Program-made: the position numbers and the translations under genes
Assembly (NCBI GenBank): GCA_945872805.1
Contig: CAMCBE010000046.1
Span: forward strand, 1-9,765
Direction: 5' to 3'
DNA length: 9,765 nt
DNA from: Chitinophaga pinensis
Lineage (GTDB): Bacteria; Bacteroidota; Bacteroidia; Chitinophagales; Chitinophagaceae
The notes under the pieces: model-generated
Told to the model about the DNA's origin: nothing
The model's database searches: none
Seen by the model: only the letters and a program-made list of their open reading frames with translations
Shown here: positions 1-5,639 of the stretch, piece after piece
How positions within the stretch are numbered: position 1 is the stretch's first letter
Layout of the letters: every line of letters begins with the position of its first letter

Positions 1-1
1 A

Positions 2-865
2 CAAGCTGATGTCGATAGAATGGGTATGGCAATTGGAAAGCTTGTTGAAGAGGATCCTACATTACGCGTAAGGACTGATGAGGAAACTGGGCAAACGATC
101 TTAAGTGGAATGGGTGAACTTCACCTTGAGATCATTGTGGATAGGATGCGTAGGGAATTTAAAGTGGAAGTGAATCAAGGTGCGCCACAGGTTGCATACA
201 AGGAGGCCTTCCAAGCTACCATTCAGCATCGCGAAACGTTGAAAAAGCAAACAGGTGGACGTGGTAAATTTGCTGATATCGTATTTGATTTTGGACCTGC
301 TGATGACGAGTGGTTGAAAGAAAATTCGGGCAAACACATGCAGTTCGTCAATGATATTTTTGGGGGATCAATTCCACGTGAATTCATTCCAGCCATTCAA
401 AAAGGATTCGAGCAGTCCATGTCTAATGGAGTTTTAGCGAATTATCCAGTTCAAAGCATGAAGGTGAGGGTATTTGATGGTAGTTTCCACCAGGTTGACT
501 CTGACGCTATGTCATTTGAACTGTGTGCAAAAGGCGGGTTCCGTGAAGCTGCACGTAAGGCAAAGCCAGTATTGTTGGAGCCTATTATGAAAGTGGAAGT
601 AATTACTCCTGAACAGTATATGGGAGATGTTACCGGGGATTTGAACAGAAGAAGAGGTATGCTTGAGGGTATGGACAGCAGAGCAGGTGCTCAGGTTATC
701 AAAGCAAAAGTACCATTGAGTGAGATGTTTGGTTATGTAACCCAGCTTCGTTCCCTTTCTTCAGGTAGAGCTTCATCAACCATGGAGTTTTCGCACTACA
801 ATCCTGCGCCAAATGGCATTGCTGAGGAAGTAATTGCTAGGGTTAAGGGTAAGGCAAAAGACTAA
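2..865 (+). CDS. fusA: Elongation factor G, C-terminal part (5' truncated by window)
   Basis: EF-G is the cytosolic GTPase that drives tRNA-mRNA translocation and, with RRF, ribosome recycling. The frame is open from base 2, so 287 C-terminal residues are visible of a protein usually near 700; the N-terminal GTPase domain lies outside. Domain III is seen around visible residues 30-55 (GQTILSGMGELHLEIIVDRM). Domain IV runs from about 80 to 190, with its decoding-site tip GSFHQVDSD at 160-168 and the conserved tip His at 163. Domain V follows with PVLLEPIMKVEV (189-200), the GDLNRRRGML stretch (212-221) and PLSEMFGYVTQLRSLSSGRAS (around 238-258). It looks like the canonical housekeeping EF-G, which fits its place ahead of rpsJ. 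It ends with TAA at 863-865, 18 nt before a strong terminator stem. Confidence 0.98.
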   Translation, partial: QADVDRMGMAIGKLVEEDPTLRVRTDEETGQTILSGMGELHLEIIVDRMRREFKVEVNQGAPQVAYKEAFQATIQHRETLKKQTGGRGKFADIVFDFGPADDEWLKENSGKHMQFVNDIFGGSIPREFIPAIQKGFEQSMSNGVLANYPVQSMKVRVFDGSFHQVDSDAMSFELCAKGGFREAARKAKPVLLEPIMKVEVITPEQYMGDVTGDLNRRRGMLEGMDSRAGAQVIKAKVPLSEMFGYVTQLRSLSSGRASSTMEFSHYNPAPNGIAEEVIARVKGKAKD

Positions 866-882
866 AATAACGGTAAGAATAC

Positions 883-910
883 AAGGCCCCGGGTTACCGG
901 GGCCTTTTTT
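883..910 (+). terminator. Intrinsic terminator after fusA
   Basis: A perfect 10-bp, GC-rich stem (883-892 AAGGCCCCGG pairing with 897-906) closes a GTTA loop at 893-896 and runs into six T residues (905-910), followed by more T-rich sequence to about 930. This is a textbook Rho-independent terminator, the strongest in the window. It separates the fusA transcript from the rpsJ operon. The opposite strand has no comparable T-run, so it appears one-directional. Confidence 0.93.
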
Positions 911-954
911 ATTTAATTTTTCTTCTTTTTCCAGGTAAAAATCACTCAAATTCT

Positions 955-985
955 TTTGCAAGTAGAAAACTAATTCATACTTTTG
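955..985 (+). promoter_or_regulatory. Bacteroidota-type promoter for the rpsJ operon
   Basis: TTTG at 955-958 and TACTTTTG at 978-985 match the Bacteroidota primary sigma factor consensus (-33 TTTG/TTG and -7 TAnnTTTG) at every defined base, with a 19-nt spacer that is typical for this class. Transcription would start near 990-993, giving a short leader of about 22-25 nt before the rpsJ ATG at 1015. It lies just after the fusA terminator, where the ribosomal operon would need its own promoter. The start position is inferred, not measured. Confidence 0.8.
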
Positions 986-1014
986 CATCCCCGTTTAAAA
1001 ATGGGATAAATACT

Positions 1015-1320
1015 ATGTCGCAACGAATCAGAATAAAACTTCAGTCTTACGACCACAATTTGGTTGATAAATCAGCTGAAAAAATCGTGAAAACGGTACG
1101 TAGCACAGGGGCTGTAATCACCGGTCCAATTCCTTTGCCAACGCAAAAGAGAATTTTTACGGTGTTGAAATCTCCACACGTAAACAAGAAAGCGCGTGAG
1201 CAGTTCCAATTGTGTACGCACAAGAGGTTGCTAGACATATATACTTCATCTTCTCGTACTGTAGACGCGCTGAGTAAGCTTGATCTACCAAGTGGTGTTG
1301 ATGTTGAAATCAAAGCCTGA
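1015..1320 (+). CDS. rpsJ: 30S ribosomal protein S10 (uS10, NusE)
   Basis: S10 sits in the 30S head and also serves, with NusB, as a transcription antitermination factor. The 101-residue product has the family's usual length. It shows the family landmarks: RIRIKLQSYDHNLVD near the N-terminus (4-18), the extended loop GPIPLPTQKRIFTVLKSPHV (37-56), and the C-terminal TVDALSKLDLPSGVDVEI (82-99). The ATG at 1015 is the natural family start and lies about 30 nt after the predicted promoter -7 element. There is no SD; a GGGA at 1003-1006 is at best weak. It is the first gene of the operon and is cut off from rplC by an unusually long spacer of 272 nt. Confidence 0.98.
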   Translation: MSQRIRIKLQSYDHNLVDKSAEKIVKTVRSTGAVITGPIPLPTQKRIFTVLKSPHVNKKAREQFQLCTHKRLLDIYTSSSRTVDALSKLDLPSGVDVEIKA

Positions 1321-1360
1321 TAGGGTGGGGGTTAGCAGAGGCTAACGTTCTAGATTTTTT
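1321..1360 (+). terminator. Possible weak terminator/attenuator just after rpsJ
   Basis: GTTAGC (1331-1336) and GCTAAC (1341-1346) form a perfect 6-bp stem with an AGAG loop. The stem can be extended at its base by TAGGG (1321-1325) pairing with TTCTA (1348-1352), including two G-U pairs, across an asymmetric internal loop. Six T residues follow two bases later (1355-1360). The interrupted stem makes it weaker than the fusA terminator, so partial read-through would be expected; the downstream genes must be transcribed somehow and no other promoter is evident. Confidence 0.4.
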
Positions 1361-1445
1361 CATTTCATCTCCTAATCGATTGCCGTTGGCATGAAAAAAA
1401 GGAGCGCTGAAAATTAATTTTTTCTCTCATATGAGAGCTGAAATA

Positions 1446-1471
1446 TAAACAAGCCCTTCGAGGTTTGTTTA
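1446..1471 (+). promoter_or_regulatory. 10-bp hairpin in the rpsJ-rplC spacer
   Basis: Bases 1446-1455 pair with 1462-1471 (one G-U pair, the rest Watson-Crick) around a six-base CTTCGA loop. It is the most stable-looking simple hairpin in this spacer and is not followed by a T-run long enough to suggest termination. It may be one element of an RNA-based control region for rplC and the genes after it; this is inference. Confidence 0.5.
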
Positions 1472-1592
1472 CCATCGGTACTTCTGAATGTAGCTTGGGT
1501 TACATAAAAAGGAAAAGGTCGCTGGCAAACTGGGATTGAAGCGAGGTCATTCCTCACTGTCCATTTAACCGAGAGGGAACAAAAACAGAACA

Positions 1593-2210
1593 ATGAAAGG
1601 TATTATCGGAAAGAAAATCGGGATGACCAGCGTCTTCGGACCAGACGGAAAGCAGACTTCCTGCACCGTAATCGAAGCAGGTCCTTGTGTTGTAACACAA
1701 GTAAAGTCTTCAGACAACGACGGCTACACTGCATTGCAGTTAGCGTTCGGTGAGAAAGCAGAAAGAAAGGCTTCAGAATCAGAAAAAGGCCATTTTGCCA
1801 AAGCAGCAGCTTCTCCAAAAAATCATTTAAAAGAATTCAGGAATTATTCACTTGATAAAAACTTAGGTGAAACCATCACATGTGAGATTTTCGCTGAAGG
1901 CGAAAGTGTTGATGTGGTTGGAACAACCAAGGGTAAAGGTTTCCAGGGCGTTGTGAAGCGTCATGGATTTGCTGGTGTTGGTCAGCAGTCTCACGGTCAG
2001 CATGATCGTCAACGTGCCCCAGGTTCTATCGGTAACTCATCAGATGCTTCAAGGGTTTTCAAAGGAATGCGTATGGCTGGCCGTATGGGTGGTGATCGCG
2101 TGAAAGTGAAAGGTCTTAAAGTGATTAAAATTTTCCCTGATAAGAACTATATTCTTGTTACTGGATCAGTTCCAGGTCATAATGGTTCCATTGTTTTCAT
2201 TCAGAACTAA
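1593..2210 (+). CDS. rplC: 50S ribosomal protein L3 (uL3)
   Basis: L3 is an early-assembly 50S protein that binds 23S rRNA domain VI and reaches toward the peptidyl-transferase centre with a long loop. The 205-residue length is normal. Landmarks are MKGIIGKKIGMT at the start, KGHFAK (65-70), TTKGKGFQGVVKRHGF (111-126), and the loop RQRAPGSIG...RVFKGMRMAGRMGGDRV (139-170). By alignment, the residue matching E. coli Gln150, which PrmB methylates, is Ser150 here, so that modification cannot occur. The ATG start is supported by the family N-terminus; the upstream sequence is A-rich with no SD. rplC follows the long structured spacer and runs into rplD after only 15 nt. Confidence 0.98.
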   Translation: MKGIIGKKIGMTSVFGPDGKQTSCTVIEAGPCVVTQVKSSDNDGYTALQLAFGEKAERKASESEKGHFAKAAASPKNHLKEFRNYSLDKNLGETITCEIFAEGESVDVVGTTKGKGFQGVVKRHGFAGVGQQSHGQHDRQRAPGSIGNSSDASRVFKGMRMAGRMGGDRVKVKGLKVIKIFPDKNYILVTGSVPGHNGSIVFIQN

Positions 2211-2225
2211 ATTAACGAATTGACC

Positions 2226-2864
2226 ATGCAATTAGACGTATTATCAATAAAAGGAAGCAAAACGGGCAGAACAATTGAACTGCCAGATGATATTTTTTCG
2301 ACTGAGCCAAATAACCACGTTGTTTACTTAGCCGTAAAGCAGTTTTTAGCTGCTCAGCGTCATGGTAAACATAAGGTGAAAACCCGTGCTGAAGTGCAAG
2401 GTGCGAGCAGAAAGCTGCACAAGCAAAAAGGTACTGGCGGAGCTAGAAAGGGTAATATTCGTAACCCACTTTATAAAGGTGGTGGTACAATTTTTGGTCC
2501 AAAGCCGCATGCTTACGACTTCAAGTTGAACCGTAAAGTAAAAGACCTAGCAAAGATTAGTGCATTGAGCCATAAAGGCAAAGAGAATGCAGTAGTGGTA
2601 ATTGAAGATCTAGTTTTTGATGCACCTAAAACAAGTGTATTCGCTTCTATGCTAGACGCGTTGAGCTTAAGCGATAAGAAGTCGCTTTTTGTTACCGCTG
2701 ATTTCAATGAAAATGTGTTCATGAGTGCAAGAAATATATCATCTGTGTTGACTTCGATTTTATCGGATGTTAATACATATGATTTGATCAATTCTGATGT
2801 ACTTGTGTTGACAGAATCAGCTGCGAAGTTGTTTACAGAAGAGGAAGAAGGAGTTGAAGCCTAG
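2226..2864 (+). CDS. rplD: 50S ribosomal protein L4 (uL4)
   Basis: L4 is a primary 23S rRNA binder whose long internal loop lines the peptide exit tunnel; in enterobacteria it also represses the S10 operon. I place the start at the ATG at 2226 (212 residues, MQLDVLSIKG...TGRTIELP), which matches the family N-terminus, rather than the in-frame TTG two codons upstream at 2220. The tunnel loop is clear around residues 42-97, with AQRHGKHKVKTR, EVQGASRKLHKQKGTGGAR and a GGTIFGPKPH stretch. The C-terminus ends in an acidic EEEEGVEA. The gap from rplC is 15 nt, suggesting coupled translation. Whether L4 represses this operon in this lineage is unknown. Confidence 0.97.
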   Translation: MQLDVLSIKGSKTGRTIELPDDIFSTEPNNHVVYLAVKQFLAAQRHGKHKVKTRAEVQGASRKLHKQKGTGGARKGNIRNPLYKGGGTIFGPKPHAYDFKLNRKVKDLAKISALSHKGKENAVVVIEDLVFDAPKTSVFASMLDALSLSDKKSLFVTADFNENVFMSARNISSVLTSILSDVNTYDLINSDVLVLTESAAKLFTEEEEGVEA

Positions 2865-2911
2865 TTGTTCTAGGTACGGAGTAAAAAATTAATAATTATT
2901 AAATAACAGAT

Positions 2912-3211
2912 ATGAAACTTGCTGACGTTTTGATTAAACCAATTTTATCTGAAAAAGCTAATCAGCTTTCAGAAAAAGCTGGTGTTTATTGCTTCAAAGT
3001 TGCTCGTGCAGCCAACAAGTTGGAAGTGAAAAAAGCGGTAGAGGATTTCTATGGTGTGAGTGTAGATGATGTTCGTACTGCTGTATCACCTGCAAAAAGC
3101 AAAAGTCGCATGACAAAAGCAGGGGTTATTAGTGGAAGAAAGCCCGGTTATAAAAAGGCGTATGTAACAGTGGGTAAAGGTGAATCAATCGATCTATACT
3201 CAAACATTTAA
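2912..3211 (+). CDS. rplW: 50S ribosomal protein L23 (uL23)
   Basis: L23 lies at the exit of the peptide tunnel and is the docking site for trigger factor and SRP. The product is 99 residues, standard for the bacterial family. The N-terminal DVLIKPILSEKA (5-16) and FKVARAANKLEVKKAVEDFYGV (28-49) are characteristic, followed by the basic loop AKSKSRMTKAGVISGRKPGYKKAYV (61-85) and a terminal IDLYSNI. The 47-nt gap from rplD includes a 5-bp inverted repeat over the rplD stop codon (2860-2874) with no T-run, then an AT-only stretch leading into the ATG. There is no SD. Confidence 0.97.
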   Translation: MKLADVLIKPILSEKANQLSEKAGVYCFKVARAANKLEVKKAVEDFYGVSVDDVRTAVSPAKSKSRMTKAGVISGRKPGYKKAYVTVGKGESIDLYSNI

Positions 3212-3252
3212 CCTTAAATTGAAAAGAGCCCTTAGGCGAAAAAAATAAAACA

Positions 3253-4092
3253 ATGGCACTAAAAAAGTACAAACCGATTACAGCGGGAACCAGGTGGAGA
3301 ATAGGAAACGCCTATGCAGAGATTACAACCTCAACTCCTGAAAAATCCCTTGTTGAGAAGGTTAAGTCTACTGGTGGAAGAAACTTCCAAGGACGTCGCG
3401 CTATGCGTTATATTGGTGGCGGCCATAAAAAAATGTACCGTATTATCGATTTCAAACGCAACAAGCATGACATCCCTGCAAAAGTTGCTTCAATTGAATA
3501 CGATCCAAACAGAACCGCTTTTATCGCATTATTGCACTATGCAGACGGTGAAAAACGTTATATCCTTGCTCCACAAGGTCTAACTGTTGGAATGACAGTT
3601 GAAAGTGGTGTTACGGTAGCTCCTGAGATTGGAAACGCTCTCTTGTTGAAAAACATGCCACTAGGAACTAATGTGCACAATATAGAATTGCAACCTGGAC
3701 AGGGTGGTAAATTTGCACGAAGCGCTGGAGCTTCTGCACAGTTGACCAATAAAGAAGAAAAATACGCTGTTCTTAAAATGCCTTCTGGTGAATTGAGAAA
3801 GGTTTTAGTTAATTGCGCAGCAACAGTTGGCGTATTGGCTAATTCAGATCACAACTTGCAAAGCATGGGTAAGGCAGGTAGAAATCGTTGGAGAGGTATT
3901 CGTCCACGTACACGTGGTGTTGCGATGAATCCAGTAGATCACCCGATGGGTGGTGGTGAAGGAAGGGCTTCAGGGGGACATCCAAGAAGCCGTACGGGTA
4001 AGTATGCAAAGGGTGAAAAAACAAGAACCCTTGGTAAGGGCAGCGATAAGCTGATCATCCAACGTAAGAATGGTTCAAAATTGGCAAAATAA
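3253..4092 (+). CDS. rplB: 50S ribosomal protein L2 (uL2)
   Basis: L2 is essential for subunit association and for the active conformation of the peptidyl-transferase centre. At 279 residues it is full length. The N-terminal OB-fold region includes GRNFQGRRAMRYIGGGHKKMYR (about 42-63) and the SH3-like part spans roughly 120-200. The C-terminal tail carries RGVAMNPVDHPMGGGEGR (221-238): His230 corresponds to the conserved His229 of E. coli, while the second His of the usual DHPHGGG is Met232, as I recall from Bacteroidota L2 proteins. The ATG at 3253 gives the usual MALKKYKPITAGTR start; upstream is A-rich, with a 41-nt gap from rplW. Confidence 0.98.
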   Translation: MALKKYKPITAGTRWRIGNAYAEITTSTPEKSLVEKVKSTGGRNFQGRRAMRYIGGGHKKMYRIIDFKRNKHDIPAKVASIEYDPNRTAFIALLHYADGEKRYILAPQGLTVGMTVESGVTVAPEIGNALLLKNMPLGTNVHNIELQPGQGGKFARSAGASAQLTNKEEKYAVLKMPSGELRKVLVNCAATVGVLANSDHNLQSMGKAGRNRWRGIRPRTRGVAMNPVDHPMGGGEGRASGGHPRSRTGKYAKGEKTRTLGKGSDKLIIQRKNGSKLAK

Positions 4093-4127
4093 GTAAGAAA
4101 AAGAACACATAACAAGAAACAAACATT

Positions 4128-4397
4128 ATGGCTCGTTCAATAAAAAAAGGTCCGTACGTAGCGGTCAAGTTAGAGAAGAAAGTAGAATCAATGAATGACG
4201 GAAAAGCTAAAAAGGCTGTTGTGAAAACATGGAGCCGTCGTAGCACCATTACTCCAGATTTTGTTGGGCATACTTTTGCAGTGCATAACGGGAATAAATT
4301 TATCCCAGTTTATGTAACAGAATTTATGGTAGGGCATAAACTTGGTGAATTTTCACCAACTAGAAACTTTAGAGGACATTCAAGTAAAAAAGTATAA
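4128..4397 (+). CDS. rpsS: 30S ribosomal protein S19 (uS19)
   Basis: S19 is in the 30S head, partners with S13 and touches the A-site region and the central protuberance. The 89-residue product begins MARSIKKGPYVAVKLEKKV and holds the family core RRSTITPDFVGHTFAVHNGNKFIPVYV within 37-63, then MVGHKLGEFSPTRNFRGH (67-84). Length and ends match the family. It follows rplB by 35 nt of A-rich, SD-less sequence and precedes rplV, the standard order. Confidence 0.98.
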   Translation: MARSIKKGPYVAVKLEKKVESMNDGKAKKAVVKTWSRRSTITPDFVGHTFAVHNGNKFIPVYVTEFMVGHKLGEFSPTRNFRGHSSKKV

Positions 4398-4400
4398 AAC

Positions 4401-4432
4401 TTGTTTCAACGGGATTAACATCAGTGAAACAA
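4401..4432 (+). promoter_or_regulatory. 8-bp stem-loop upstream of rplV
   Basis: TTGTTTCA (4401-4408) is perfectly complementary to TGAAACAA (4425-4432), with a 16-nt loop between. It starts three bases after the rpsS stop and ends 12 nt before the rplV ATG. No T-run follows, so termination is unlikely. A role in translation start or mRNA processing is possible but is inference; the stem is AT-rich and only moderately stable. Confidence 0.4.
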
Positions 4433-4444
4433 TAAAATAATATT

Positions 4445-4783
4445 ATGGAAGCAGTAGCAAAATTGAAAAATTATCCAACCTCACCTCGAAAGATGCGTTT
4501 GCTTGCAGACCTTGTACGTGGTTTGAAAGTTGAAAGTGCGGTAGCTATTTTAGAGCATCATCCTCAACATAGTGCCATTCCTCTTCGCAAATTGATTATG
4601 TCTGCCGTGAGCAATTGGAAGCAGAAGAATGAAGCAGCTAATGTGGAAGCCCTATTAATTAAAACTATTTTTGTTGATGGAGCTCGTAGTATCAAAAGAA
4701 TGTTGCCTGCACCACAGGGACGTGCTTATCGTATGAGAAAGCGTAGCAATCACGTAACTGTAATCGTTGACACAAACAATTAA
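4445..4783 (+). CDS. rplV: 50S ribosomal protein L22 (uL22)
   Basis: L22 contacts all 23S rRNA domains, and its beta-hairpin lines the exit tunnel opposite L4; changes in that hairpin can give macrolide resistance. The 112-residue product shows the globular-domain motif YPTSPRKMRLLADLVRG (10-26), SNWKQKNEAANVEALLIKTIFVDGA (56-80), and the tunnel hairpin and signature RMLPAPQGRAYRMRKRSNH (85-103). No deletion is evident in the hairpin. The ATG at 4445 has no SD; a stem-loop ends 12 nt upstream. Confidence 0.98.
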   Translation: MEAVAKLKNYPTSPRKMRLLADLVRGLKVESAVAILEHHPQHSAIPLRKLIMSAVSNWKQKNEAANVEALLIKTIFVDGARSIKRMLPAPQGRAYRMRKRSNHVTVIVDTNN

Positions 4784-4807
4784 AGAAAATTTTCAAATAC
4801 ATTTATA

Positions 4808-5602
4808 ATGGGTCAAAAAACGAATCCAATTGGTAACAGGTTAGGCATCATCCGCGGATGGGAAAGTAACTGGTACGGCAGTAAGAAAGATTATGCGCAT
4901 AAGTTGATTGAGGATACAAAAATTCGCAGTTACCTTAATGCACGTATAAATAAAGGTGGTATTTCTAAGATCGTTATTGAGCGTACATTAAATAAGTTAA
5001 TTATTACCATTCACACTTCCAAGCCTGGTATCATTATCGGTAAAGGTGGTGGCGAAGTTGATCGTATCAAAGAAGAATTAAAGAAGCTTACTGGTAAAGA
5101 GGATGTTCAGATTAATATTCTTGAAATCCGTAGGCCTGAATTAGATGCGATGATTGTTGGTGAAACTATCGCTAAGCAAATCGAGAATCGTATCAATTTC
5201 AAGCGCGCTATTAAAATGGCAATTGCTTCTACAATGCGTTTGGGCGCTGAAGGAATTAAAATAAAAGCAGGTGGTCGTTTAGGTGGTGCTGAGATTGCCC
5301 GTTCGGAGGAAATTAAACAAGGAAGAGTACCATTGCATACATTCAGAATGGATATTGATTATGCTTCAGTATTTGCACAAACAGTATACGGCAAAATTGG
5401 TATCAAGGTATGGATTTGTAAAGGAGAGGTTTTGGCAAAGCGTGACTTGAATCCAAATATCATCAGTGGTACTAAGGCTGAAGGTGCTGGTGAAAGAAGG
5501 GAACCACGTCGTGACGATAGAAGAGGTGGTGATGACCGCAGAGGTGGCGGTGGCGACAGAAGAGGCGGCGGTGCAGGAAGCGGAAGAGATCGTAGAGGAT
5601 AA
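4808..5602 (+). CDS. rpsC: 30S ribosomal protein S3 (uS3) with Arg-Gly-rich tail
   Basis: S3 lies at the mRNA entry channel and, with S4 and S5, forms the ribosomal helicase activity. Landmarks are MGQKTNPIGNRLG at the N-terminus, the KH-type RNA-binding motif IIIGKGGGEVDRIKEEL (75-91) with its GKGG loop, IRRPELDAMIVGETIAKQIE (108-127) and GAEGIKIKAGGRLGGAEIAR (146-165). The core ends near residue 220. After that comes a low-complexity tail (227-264) with four DRRG units at 237, 243, 250 and 261. At 264 residues it is about 30 longer than E. coli S3, and the excess is this tail. The frame is intact to TAA at 5600-5602. Confidence 0.98.
   Translation: MGQKTNPIGNRLGIIRGWESNWYGSKKDYAHKLIEDTKIRSYLNARINKGGISKIVIERTLNKLIITIHTSKPGIIIGKGGGEVDRIKEELKKLTGKEDVQINILEIRRPELDAMIVGETIAKQIENRINFKRAIKMAIASTMRLGAEGIKIKAGGRLGGAEIARSEEIKQGRVPLHTFRMDIDYASVFAQTVYGKIGIKVWICKGEVLAKRDLNPNIISGTKAEGAGERREPRRDDRRGGDDRRGGGGDRRGGGAGSGRDRRG
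5516..5599 (+). repeat. Purine-rich repeat tract coding for the S3 DRRG tail
   Basis: Degenerate units of the form GAY-MGN-AGA-GGN-GGN begin at 5516, 5534, 5555 and 5588, coding for D-R-R-G-(G) repeats at the S3 C-terminus. Local GC and purine content is clearly above the rest of the operon. The codons vary between units, so the peptide appears to be kept rather than the DNA having duplicated recently. Such a tract could still change length by slippage. Confidence 0.7.
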
Positions 5603-5614
5603 TTAATTTAAACC

Positions 5615-5635
5615 AAGTATTAAATATAAATACTT
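5615..5635 (+). promoter_or_regulatory. 7-bp AT-rich hairpin just before rplP
   Basis: AAGTATT (5615-5621) pairs perfectly with AATACTT (5629-5635) around a 7-nt loop, ending only four bases before the rplP ATG. Six of seven pairs are A-U, so stability is low. It may be a chance inverted repeat in an AT-rich spacer. Confidence 0.25.
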
Positions 5636-5639
5636 CAAC

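Larger units (their letters stand above)
1321..1592 (+). promoter_or_regulatory. Structured 272-nt non-coding spacer / putative rplC leader
   Basis: No credible gene lies between rpsJ and rplC, yet this is by far the longest gap inside the operon. By eye it holds a chain of stem-loops: a terminator-like hairpin at 1321-1360; a perfect 9-bp pairing of 1355-1363 with 1391-1399; a 14-nt perfect palindrome at 1424-1437; a 10-bp hairpin at 1446-1471; a 6-bp hairpin at 1489-1504; and a two-part hairpin at 1533-1562. The last 30 nt before the rplC ATG are A-rich and open. I saw no convincing internal promoter: the best -7-like string, GAGGTTTG at 1460-1467, misses the leading T. Regulatory function is inference from position and structure; no known leader family was recognised. 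Confidence 0.55.

Noticed and set aside
199..206. SD-like AAGGAGG inside fusA
   Set aside because: It is coding sequence for Lys-Glu-Ala in the conserved EF-G frame and no start codon follows at a useful distance.
1391..1417. Eight-codon mini-ORF (MKKRSAEN) in the rpsJ-rplC spacer
   Set aside because: It is too short to judge, has no A-rich or SD start context, and its start lies in a predicted stem. A leader peptide cannot be excluded but nothing supports it.
1460..1498. Promoter-like strings GAGGTTTG and TAGCTTGG in the spacer
   Set aside because: Each misses a key -7 base and neither has a TTG at the usual 19-21 nt distance upstream.
1321..1592. tRNA or known small RNA in the spacer
   Set aside because: No cloverleaf, no GTTCRANNC T-loop in the right setting and no CCA end; the TTCGA at 1457-1461 is just a hairpin loop.
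2220..2225. TTG start two codons upstream of the rplD ATG
   Set aside because: The ATG at 2226 gives the normal L4 N-terminus; the TTG would only add Met-Thr and has no SD.
2860..2874. 5-bp inverted repeat CCTAG/CTAGG over the rplD stop as a terminator
   Set aside because: The stem is short and has no T-run after it; the operon clearly continues.
3314..3583. 89-codon forward frame inside rplB
   Set aside because: It is an out-of-frame shadow of the L2 coding sequence with no start context or domain.
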